Shown: positions 1 through 5,242 of the stretch, in pieces
Layout: every line of letters begins with the position of its first letter
How positions within the stretch are numbered: the stretch's first letter is position 1
NCBI GenBank assembly: GCA_946055125.1
Contig: CAMGFF010000181.1
Location: 1 to 5,242 of the forward strand
Direction: 5' to 3'
Source: an uncultured Prevotellaceae bacterium
GTDB taxonomy: Bacteria > Bacteroidota > Bacteroidia > Bacteroidales > Muribaculaceae
DNA length: 5,242 nt
Notes under the pieces: model-generated
Database searches by the model: none
Told to the model about the DNA's origin: nothing
Seen by the model: the letters and a program-made list of their open reading frames with translations, nothing else
Made by a program: the position numbers and the translations under genes

Positions 1-1
1 T

Positions 2-1075
2 ATGGTAGGATTTATCGGTGTTAACGGTCACTCCTTTTCAATCCATTCTCGATTCGCAAAGGATAAGGAGGAAGACTTCTTTTTGCATTATATGCTTCAG
101 AAGGTGCTTCGTATTAACATAGTTAATCTCTTGCACAGTACAAACAATGAGAATGTATTCGATTTCCTGTTGCTGCTATTTCCGAAATTTCTTAATGAAG
201 CCTTATCACAAGGATTATATAAACAATACCAACGGAATGAATACAATGATGCTAAAGTGCGAGGGCCAATCAGCATAAGCAGGCATTTGAAAACAAATAT
301 GCCATTTAATGGACGTATTGCATATAGAACACGTGAATTTAGTTATGATAATCATGTAACAGAACTTATACGACATACAATTGACTATATTAGCAATACA
401 CAATTCGGGAAAATGTTGCTGGAGAACGATGCAGATACTCATGCAAGTGTTGCACAAATTATAGCTGCCACCCCAACCTATAGCAAATTAGAAAGGACAA
501 AAATAGTAAATTGTAATAGTAAAACCTTAAGACACCCATATTACTCTCGATATACACCTCTTCAGAAACTTTGCTTACGCATATTGAAACATGAAAAAGT
601 CAAATATGGAAGGAATGAAGATGAAGTTTGTGGCGTGTTGTTTGATGTGTCGTATTTATGGGAAGAATATCTTGCTGTGCTTCTCACACAGATGGGCTTC
701 TCACACCCGAATAATAAAAAGGAAACGGGGCGGATATATTTAGCGAACAACAATATGCTCCCACGGTATCCCGATTTTTATAGAGATAATGACAAATATA
801 TTATTGATGCCAAATATAAGAGGGAAATTAATCGAGACGATGTTCACCAAATGATTACATATATGTATCGCCTCAAAGGAATGAATGGCACATTCGTGCA
901 ACCAAGTGTGAAACATAAAAAAGAATGTTATGATTTGTTAGGTTATGGGGCTGAATGCAACGCAAGACTACAAACATATTCTTATCCCATATCGCAAGCA
1001 TCCAGTGACTATAATGAGTTTGTTAAAGACATGAAATCACTGGAGGATATGTTTGTGGCTGAGTTCAGGGTGTAA
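2..1075 (+). CDS. mcrC: McrC-family restriction nuclease subunit (McrBC system), 5'-partial
   Basis: Nuclease subunit of a McrBC-type modification-dependent restriction system. In the known family, McrC partners the GTP-driven McrB motor and cuts DNA carrying modified cytosines. The 357 visible residues hold a PD-(D/E)xK nuclease core: a helix with F214-D-V-S-Y-L-W-E, then P257-D258-F, then D269-A-K271-Y-K, then a helix with Q283 and Y287 (DVHQMITYMYRL). D258, D269 and K271 are the expected metal-binding and catalytic residues, so the nuclease looks intact. The N-terminal part (GFIGVNGHSFSIHSRF, later YQRNEYNDAKVRGPI) matches the usual McrC amino-terminal region. The Met at base 2 is probably internal, because the family normally has more sequence before the GFIG strand; the real start lies off the window, and mcrB would be expected just upstream. 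The gene is AT-rich (23 G/C of 60 at 241-300), unlike the next two genes, which suggests acquisition by transfer. Family call firm; exact substrate unknown. Confidence 0.88.
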   Translation: MVGFIGVNGHSFSIHSRFAKDKEEDFFLHYMLQKVLRINIVNLLHSTNNENVFDFLLLLFPKFLNEALSQGLYKQYQRNEYNDAKVRGPISISRHLKTNMPFNGRIAYRTREFSYDNHVTELIRHTIDYISNTQFGKMLLENDADTHASVAQIIAATPTYSKLERTKIVNCNSKTLRHPYYSRYTPLQKLCLRILKHEKVKYGRNEDEVCGVLFDVSYLWEEYLAVLLTQMGFSHPNNKKETGRIYLANNNMLPRYPDFYRDNDKYIIDAKYKREINRDDVHQMITYMYRLKGMNGTFVQPSVKHKKECYDLLGYGAECNARLQTYSYPISQASSDYNEFVKDMKSLEDMFVAEFRV

Positions 1076-1343
1076 TCGGCGGTTGTTGTGGGGACGAGAG
1101 GGAATTTTGACAAAAAAATCGAGAGCTATGCAATAATTGGGGATGGATTGGAGTTATTAATAGTGAATGCATACTACTTAACTACAGATTTCCTTTTTCT
1201 ATTCCACCCTCACCCGGTGCCTTCATCTGCGCGACAGCGAAGTGCCGGAATGGGAGTGGCGTAGAGTGTACCTTCACTGGCTGAGGACTAAATTAATTTT
1301 TTCAAAAACTTATAACCATTTCAAAAAACAAACTCTAAGTAGT
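1076..1343. other. Intergenic gap with a GC-rich islet
   Basis: No gene is supported here. The first part (to about 1204) is AT-rich (19 G/C of 60 at 1141-1200). From about 1205 to 1285 composition jumps (38 of 60 at 1201-1260), then falls back to A/T-rich leader sequence before the ATG at 1344. No strong terminator follows the mcrC stop. No full Bacteroidetes promoter is visible for the downstream gene; the nearest thing is TAATTTTT at 1294-1301, one base off TAnnTTTG, without a well-placed -33 box. The islet is open in frame with the downstream gene from a GTG at 1242, but that extension would put 34 residues before a good signal peptide, so I treat it as non-coding, perhaps a fragment of a dispersed repeat or of a decayed gene. 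Confidence 0.5.
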
Positions 1344-1406
1344 ATGAAACACTTCTTTCTTTCCGTTCTGTGCGTGGCCGGCTTCTTCGGCTCAAACATT
1401 CAGGCA
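1344..1406 (+). other. Sec signal peptide of the secreted toroid protein
   Basis: Residues 1-21: a short charged start (MKH), a hydrophobic stretch (FFLSVLCVAGFF) and a small-residue cleavage site ending I-Q-A before Q22. Gln directly after the cut is common in Bacteroidetes exported proteins. It fixes the start codon at 1344. Confidence 0.8.
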
Positions 1407-3356
1407 CAGACACCCGAGATTAAAACCACTCTGGCGATTATGACTCCAGGAAATGAGGCCGTGGAATACCGGCTCACGCCCGGCGACAATGGCACTATGA
1501 CCGCACCTGCGGCTCTGCCCGTGCAGGTCACTCGCCACATGGCCGAGACCCCGCAGGGCACAGTGGTGACTATGACCGTGAAGGCCACTGCCGACGCTTG
1601 CTTCAACCTGAGCCAGGAGTGGGTGATCAGTGGCACTCGCCATGCCGACTGCGACTTCTATATGCCCGGTTTCTGGTATCACAAAAACCTGCGCTCGCCC
1701 AAGGAGGCTCCGTCGTTCCACTCCTCCGACAGCTGGGAGGTGCGTGAGGACCGCCTCAGCTCGCCTCTCACCGGCGTATTCGACAACGCCGGAAACTACT
1801 ATACCGTGCTCCGAAAAGTCGATGCACCGGCCGAGTGCATCCTCCAGAACCTCAGCGGCGACGTGATTCTGCCCGGACGCACCTCGGTGGGCTCCACAGG
1901 CTTCCGCAACGTGGGTGGCAACACCGCCCTCGTCTTCAGCTTCCCCTATGTGGAGGCTCCCAAGCGCTACATCCGCAAGCTCACGCTAATACCCGCCGTC
2001 CGCGCCTTCGACGTGCTGCACCGTGGCGACTCCCGCACAATCACCTGGGTGCTCAATCATGGCAAGGCTGCCGACTACAGCGAGCTGGTGAAGAACGTGT
2101 GGAACTACACCTACGACTACTTCCAGCCCAAGCCCGTCGATACCGGCTACTCAGTGGACTATGCCAAGGCCACGCTCTCCAATTTCTACAAGCAGGCTTT
2201 CAACGACAACTACGACCTGAAGTTCTACTCGGGCGAGCGCATGCGCACCGACCTCTGTGAGAAGCTGCCCAACTATCAGGTGGGCTTCGTGGGACGCTCG
2301 CTCCTCAATGCCTTCAACGCCCTGGAATATGGCGAGGCCATGGGCCGCGACGACCTGGTGCGCGATGCCAACGCAGTGTTCGACAGCCACCTGTCGCACG
2401 GCTTCTCGCCGCAAGGCTTCTTCCTGGAGTGTGGCAACGTTGCCAAGGGCAAGTATGACCCCGTGCTCAGCATCCGCCGCCAGTCGGAGGGTGTGTTCGC
2501 AACCCTCTTCTACCTGCAATATGAGAAAGAGCATGGCCGCAAGCACCCCGAGATGGAGAAGATGATGCGCACCGTGCTCGACAACCTCATGAGCCTCATT
2601 CAGCCCGACGGCAGCTTCCCCCGCAAATTCAATGCCGACAAGAAGATTATCGACCCCTCGGCAGGCAGCACCCCATCGGTGACAGTGCCCCTCGCAATGG
2701 CCTATAAATACTTCAAGGACAAGCGCTACTTGGAGTGCGCACGCCGCACTGTAGCTTTCCTTGAGAAAGAAATCATCAACAAGGCCGACTACTTCTCCTC
2801 AACCCTCGACGCCAACTGCGAGGACAAGGAGGCCGCACTCGCCGCAACCACTGCCCTCTACTACATGACCTACATCACAAAGGGCGACGAGCGCGCCCAC
2901 TACTGGGAGCAGTGCCAAAAGGCCGCCTACTTCTGCCTCTCGTGGTACTACCTGTGGGACGTGCCTTTCTCGCAGGGCCAGTTCCTTGGCGACTTCGGAT
3001 TCAAGTCGCGCGGCTGGGGCAACGTGTCGGTTGAGAACAACCACATCGACGTGTTCATCTTCGAGTTCACATCTATCCTCGACAAGCTCACCGCTCAGAC
3101 CGGCGACAGCCGCTTTGCCGACTTCGCCCGCGTAATCTCCACCTCGATGCTCCAGCTCATGCCCGACGCTGGCCACATGTGCAACATTGGCAAGGTGGGC
3201 TACTACCCCGAAGTGGTGCAGCACACCACCTGGGACTATGGCCGCAACGGCAAGGGATTCTACAACGACATCTTCGCACCCGGCTGGACCGTGCCCTCGC
3301 TCTGGCTTATGCTCACCCCCGAGCGCGTGCCTCACTACTTCGGCGTGAAGAAGTAA
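1344..3356 (+). CDS. Secreted protein with predicted alpha/alpha-toroid (six-hairpin glycosidase-like) domain
   Basis: A protein of 670 residues starting with a Sec signal peptide: MKHFF, a hydrophobic core, then a type I site after SNIQA21 before QTPE. Cys10 lies inside the hydrophobic core without a lipobox, so it is probably periplasmic or secreted, not a lipoprotein. I chose ATG 1344 over GTG 1242 because only this start puts the signal peptide at the N-terminus. Residues about 22-245 look beta-rich, with an aromatic patch at 105-112 (FYMPGFWYH). From about 250 to 660 the pattern is repeated amphipathic helices with turn motifs such as VGFVGRS (from 313), QPDGSFPRKF (D422) and WGNVSVENNHID (W558-D569), typical of (alpha/alpha)6 toroids of glycoside hydrolases and polysaccharide lyases. 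E564, H567, D569 and D422 are candidate active-site residues by conservation style only. I do not recognise a numbered CAZy family. No SusC/SusD or other sugar-utilisation gene is adjacent. The gene is GC-rich (37 of 60 at 2281-2340) and ends at a strong terminator, so it is probably monocistronic. Secretion is well supported; fold is inferred; enzymatic activity is a guess. Confidence 0.72.
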   Translation: MKHFFLSVLCVAGFFGSNIQAQTPEIKTTLAIMTPGNEAVEYRLTPGDNGTMTAPAALPVQVTRHMAETPQGTVVTMTVKATADACFNLSQEWVISGTRHADCDFYMPGFWYHKNLRSPKEAPSFHSSDSWEVREDRLSSPLTGVFDNAGNYYTVLRKVDAPAECILQNLSGDVILPGRTSVGSTGFRNVGGNTALVFSFPYVEAPKRYIRKLTLIPAVRAFDVLHRGDSRTITWVLNHGKAADYSELVKNVWNYTYDYFQPKPVDTGYSVDYAKATLSNFYKQAFNDNYDLKFYSGERMRTDLCEKLPNYQVGFVGRSLLNAFNALEYGEAMGRDDLVRDANAVFDSHLSHGFSPQGFFLECGNVAKGKYDPVLSIRRQSEGVFATLFYLQYEKEHGRKHPEMEKMMRTVLDNLMSLIQPDGSFPRKFNADKKIIDPSAGSTPSVTVPLAMAYKYFKDKRYLECARRTVAFLEKEIINKADYFSSTLDANCEDKEAALAATTALYYMTYITKGDERAHYWEQCQKAAYFCLSWYYLWDVPFSQGQFLGDFGFKSRGWGNVSVENNHIDVFIFEFTSILDKLTAQTGDSRFADFARVISTSMLQLMPDAGHMCNIGKVGYYPEVVQHTTWDYGRNGKGFYNDIFAPGWTVPSLWLMLTPERVPHYFGVKK

Positions 3357-3387
3357 AATCCTCATTGCCGAGAAGAAAGATAATTTT

Positions 3388-3436
3388 AGCGAATGTGAGA
3401 GCCACTATGAATGTGCCTCACATTCGCTTCTTTTTT
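3388..3436 (+). terminator. Rho-independent terminator after the secreted-protein gene
   Basis: Perfect 12-base inverted repeat AGCGAATGTGAG (3388-3399) and CTCACATTCGCT (3417-3428), followed by TC and six T (3431-3436). The 17-base loop can form a further short stem (GC, bulged C, AC against GTGC). It begins about 30 bases after the stop codon at 3356 and separates the secreted-protein gene from the potassium channel gene. Confidence 0.88.
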
Positions 3437-3536
3437 GTGGCAAAAGACAGGCTCGCTTCTAATTTCGGATGCTTCCATAAAAACGAGAGGGGCGTGACTA
3501 CATGTGGCATTTTATCGATGAAATTTCGGTAAGCGC

Positions 3537-3568
3537 TTGGCGGCCTATAGATATTTTTATTAATTTTG
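3537..3568 (+). promoter_or_regulatory. Bacteroidetes-type promoter of the potassium channel gene
   Basis: The -7 box TAATTTTG (3561-3568) matches TAnnTTTG. A TTG at 3537-3539 sits 21 bases upstream and is a reasonable -33 box. Transcription would start near 3574, giving a leader of roughly 40 bases to the ATG at 3617. An 8-base palindrome AAGCGCTT (3531-3538) overlaps the -33 position and might be a regulator site, though it is short enough to be chance. Confidence 0.62.
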
Positions 3569-3616
3569 CACACCTCTCTACCACTTCTATTTAACGGTTT
3601 TATTTTCACTTGATAA

Positions 3617-4390
3617 ATGACTACGCAGGAATTAATCTACTCTATCCTTGTGAAAGACGAGGAGAAGCCCACAAAGTGGCAAATGGTTTACGACGGCTTC
3701 ATGTTTGCCATTATCATGCTGAGCATAGTCCCGCTCATGTTTGCCCACGAGCACGCGGCGTTTTTCTACACCGAGGCGCTCTCGGTCACTGTGTTCATAA
3801 TCGACTACTTCCTGCGGTGGTACATTGCCCCGCTCACCGACAAGCGCGGCCCGCTGTCCTACATTCGCTACCCATTCACCTGGATGGCCATTATCGACCT
3901 CCTCTCCATTCTGCCCGTGGTGAGTCTCATCGACCCCTCCTTCAAGCTGCTACGGTTCACTCGCCTCATCAAGATAATGCGACTGCTCAAAATCACCCGC
4001 TACTCAAGCAAGATCTCCACCTTCGTAGTCGTGCTCAAGAAAGAGCGCGAGATGCTCCTCTCGGTACTCGCCCTCGCACTTTTCTACATCTTCCTCACAG
4101 CCCTCATCATGTACAACTGTGAGCCACACGTGAACCCCTACACCGGGAAGACCACCTTCGCCTCATTCTTCGACGCCCTCTACTGGGCCACCGTTACGCT
4201 CACCACCGTGGGCTATGGCGACCTCTGCCCGGTCACCGACATTGGCCGCGTGGTGTCGATGCTCTCGTCACTGCTGGGGCTGGCAGTCATTGCCCTCCCC
4301 TCGGGCGTAATCACCGCAAGCTATCTCGATGAGCTGCGCGAGCGCAAGAGCCGCAAAGAAAAAGACGACAACGCGCAGGCTGCTGATTAG
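3617..4390 (+). CDS. Voltage-gated potassium channel (six-transmembrane ion transporter family)
   Basis: Inner-membrane potassium channel subunit of 257 residues, expected to work as a tetramer. Predicted segments: S1 about 27-43, S2 55-71, S3 88-104 with an acidic D94, S4 109-129, S5 145-166, pore helix 181-195, S6 211-236. S4 carries a basic residue at every third position (K110, R113, R116, K119, R122, K125, R128), the hallmark of a voltage sensor. The selectivity filter is T196-T-V-G-Y-G-D202, the canonical potassium signature. S6 contains P228-S-G, a likely gating bend. The C-terminus is a short charged tail (about 20 residues) with no RCK/TrkA-N or cyclic-nucleotide domain, so control is probably by voltage alone. 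The first ATG is used, since the leading 26 residues form a plausible cytoplasmic segment; no Shine-Dalgarno is present, as usual in Bacteroidetes. It has its own promoter and sits between a terminator and the repeat array, so it is likely a single-gene unit. Role in the cell (membrane potential or potassium balance) is inferred. Confidence 0.93.
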   Translation: MTTQELIYSILVKDEEKPTKWQMVYDGFMFAIIMLSIVPLMFAHEHAAFFYTEALSVTVFIIDYFLRWYIAPLTDKRGPLSYIRYPFTWMAIIDLLSILPVVSLIDPSFKLLRFTRLIKIMRLLKITRYSSKISTFVVVLKKEREMLLSVLALALFYIFLTALIMYNCEPHVNPYTGKTTFASFFDALYWATVTLTTVGYGDLCPVTDIGRVVSMLSSLLGLAVIALPSGVITASYLDELRERKSRKEKDDNAQAAD

Positions 4391-4441
4391 ACGCGCTTGG
4401 CAGTAGGGCAGCATTATGCCTATCCCCCTCCATTCAGCCAC

Positions 4442-4477
4442 AAAAATGGCAATATGAACCAAACCCACCCCATTTTT
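4442..4477. terminator. Possible weak terminator after the channel gene
   Basis: An 8-base perfect inverted repeat, AAAAATGG (4442-4449) and CCATTTTT (4470-4477), about 50 bases past the channel stop. The 5-T arm is part of the stem and the loop is 20 bases, so the hairpin is weak. A smaller imperfect hairpin with TAGGGCA and TGCCTA arms lies at 4404-4422. Either could help end channel transcription, but neither is convincing alone. Confidence 0.3.
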
Positions 4478-4492
4478 CACACAGCAGTATTA

Positions 4493-4585
4493 CCCCAAAA
4501 ATTGAAAACAGATTGCCCCAAAAATTGAAAACAGATTGCCCCAAAAATTGAAAATAAAATGCCCCAAAAATTGAAAATAGATTTG
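4493..4585. repeat. Four tandem copies of a 23-base A-tract repeat
   Basis: Units begin at 4493, 4516, 4539 and 4562, an exact 23-base period. Each starts with the invariant 16-base core CCCCAAAAATTGAAAA; the tail is CAGATTG in units 1 and 2, TAAAATG in unit 3, and TAGATTTG (one base longer) in unit 4. Units 1 and 2 are identical, so variation is confined to the tail and grows toward the promoter. The array ends inside the ATPase promoter: the TTTG of unit 4 is the -33 box. Repeats are directly adjacent with no spacers, which excludes a CRISPR array. They could be iterated binding sites for a regulator, an A-tract-bent upstream promoter element, or an unstable tandem repeat that varies in copy number. 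Confidence 0.95.
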
Positions 4586-4613
4586 CTTAATTCATTGATT
4601 TTGATTATCTTTG
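4582..4613 (+). promoter_or_regulatory. Strong Bacteroidetes promoter of the ATPase gene
   Basis: TTTG (4582-4585), a 20-base spacer, then TATCTTTG (4606-4613), a full match to TTTG-N20-TAnnTTTG. Transcription should start near 4619-4620, leaving a short A-rich leader of about 20 bases before the ATG at 4640. The -33 box is the end of the fourth tandem repeat unit, so anything bound to the array would touch or border RNA polymerase. Confidence 0.82.
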
Positions 4614-4639
4614 CGCATAATTAAAAAACGAGCAAAATT

Positions 4640-5242
4640 ATGGCATATCTAAGCAGAATTTATGACGCACAATTAAAGGCTCATCTCGAAGCTATGGGGG
4701 CAGTGTTGATTGAAGGCCCCAAATGGTGTGGAAAGACAACTACTGCCAAGCAAATAGCTAAAAGCGCAATTAGCCTGCAAGACACCGATAAGCGCGATGA
4801 ATATCTGGCTACGGCCATTACAAAACCATCGTTTCTGCTTGAAGGCGAAGTCCCCCGATTAATTGATGAATGGCAAGATGCTCCGGTCTTGTGGGATGCT
4901 GTGCGCACTAAAGTTGATGAACGCGGATTGCCCGGACAATTCATAATGACCGGCTCAAATGCTGTTGATGAAACAAAAATTCATCATAGTGGAACGGGGC
5001 GCATCTCGCGCATGTGCATGTTGCCCATGAGTCTTTGGGAATATGGTGAATCAAATGGCTCAATTTCATTAATTGAACTTTTCGACACCCCCGATAAGGA
5101 AATTTTTGCACATTCTCAATTGACGATGGAACAAACCATATTTGCGGCATGTAGAGGTGGCTGGCCCGCGACTTTAGGCCTGAAATCAGACAATGCCAAG
5201 CTTATGGTGTCGAAAGAGTACGTTAAGTCGGTCTATACAAAA
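4640..5242 (+). CDS. AAA-type ATPase with DUF4143-family architecture, 3'-partial
   Basis: The reading frame is open from ATG 4640 to the window edge (201 codons, no stop), so only the N-terminal half is seen; family members are usually near 400 residues, with a C-terminal DUF4143 region. Visible motifs in order: Walker A G26-P-K-W-C-G-K32-T33, Walker B with R73-L-I-D76-E77-W, sensor-like F-I-M-T104-G-S106, a downstream arginine motif S117-G-T-G-R121, then PMSLWEYG (P129-G136) and C171-R-G-G-W-P176, all typical of this family. ATP binding and hydrolysis are therefore expected. The cellular role of the family is not settled; members are numerous in Bacteroidales and other anaerobes, and I assign none. 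The start follows a strong promoter by about 25 bases and has an A-rich leader without Shine-Dalgarno. Composition is intermediate (29 G/C of 60 at 4801-4860), lower than the channel gene, fitting an accessory gene. Confidence 0.87.
   Translation, partial: MAYLSRIYDAQLKAHLEAMGAVLIEGPKWCGKTTTAKQIAKSAISLQDTDKRDEYLATAITKPSFLLEGEVPRLIDEWQDAPVLWDAVRTKVDERGLPGQFIMTGSNAVDETKIHHSGTGRISRMCMLPMSLWEYGESNGSISLIELFDTPDKEIFAHSQLTMEQTIFAACRGGWPATLGLKSDNAKLMVSKEYVKSVYTK

Noticed and set aside
1242..1343. GTG-initiated N-terminal extension of the secreted-protein gene
   Set aside because: It would bury a well-formed signal peptide behind 34 residues of charged and aromatic sequence; the ATG at 1344 is the better start.
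2799..3365. Long open frame of 188 codons on the - strand
   Set aside because: It lies entirely antisense to the GC-rich secreted-protein gene, has low-complexity V/G/E/A/H-rich sequence and no domain; it is a codon-bias shadow.
3179..3532. A + strand open frame of 117 codons spanning the end of the secreted-protein gene and the terminator
   Set aside because: It runs out of frame through the gene end and through the terminator hairpin, and its composition is not protein-like.
3610..4122. Overlapping + strand open frame of 170 codons inside the channel gene
   Set aside because: Rich in His, Arg and Pro with no recognisable motif, and overlapped by the unmistakable channel frame.
3533..4401. 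A 9-base sequence GCGCTTGGC found on both sides of the channel gene (3533-3541 and 4393-4401)
   Set aside because: It could suggest insertion-flanking repeats, but a 9-base match at that distance is easily chance and no terminal inverted repeats or transposase accompany it.
4493..4585. CRISPR array
   Set aside because: The units are directly adjacent, with no 30-base unique spacers, and no cas gene is visible.
4681..5150. Two - strand open frames antisense to the ATPase gene
   Set aside because: The + strand frame through this region carries Walker A, Walker B and other family motifs, so the antisense frames are incidental.

Overview
The window looks like chromosomal DNA from a gut-type Bacteroidales bacterium, possibly Muribaculaceae or a relative. 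The reasons are two good matches to the Bacteroidetes sigma-factor promoter (a TTG/TTTG -33 box, about 20 bases, then TAnnTTTG), AT-rich leaders with no Shine-Dalgarno sequence before the starts, and protein families typical of that group. The lineage is an inference; no rRNA or tRNA gene is present to confirm it.

Layout, all genes on the + strand: (1) 2-1075, the 3' part of an AT-rich gene for an McrC-family nuclease subunit of a McrBC-type restriction system; its start, and presumably mcrB, lie upstream of the window. (2) 1076-1343, a non-coding gap holding an abrupt GC-rich islet. (3) 1344-3356, a GC-rich gene for a secreted protein of 670 residues with a predicted N-terminal beta domain and a C-terminal helical-toroid domain, probably a carbohydrate-active enzyme of unassigned specificity, followed by a clear rho-independent terminator at 3388-3436. 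(4) 3617-4390, a complete six-helix voltage-gated potassium channel with its own promoter. (5) 4391-4639, an intergenic stretch with four tandem copies of a 23-base unit running directly into a strong promoter. (6) 4640 to the window end, the first 201 codons of an AAA-type ATPase of the DUF4143-associated family, open at the right edge.

The genes do not form one pathway. Each of the last three appears to be its own transcription unit, and base composition changes sharply between them: AT-rich restriction gene, about 60-67% GC in the secreted protein and channel, intermediate in the ATPase. This mosaic fits accessory modules (restriction, ATPase) placed beside housekeeping-like genes. The most unusual element is the tandem repeat array in front of the ATPase, where the last, diverged copy supplies the -33 promoter box.
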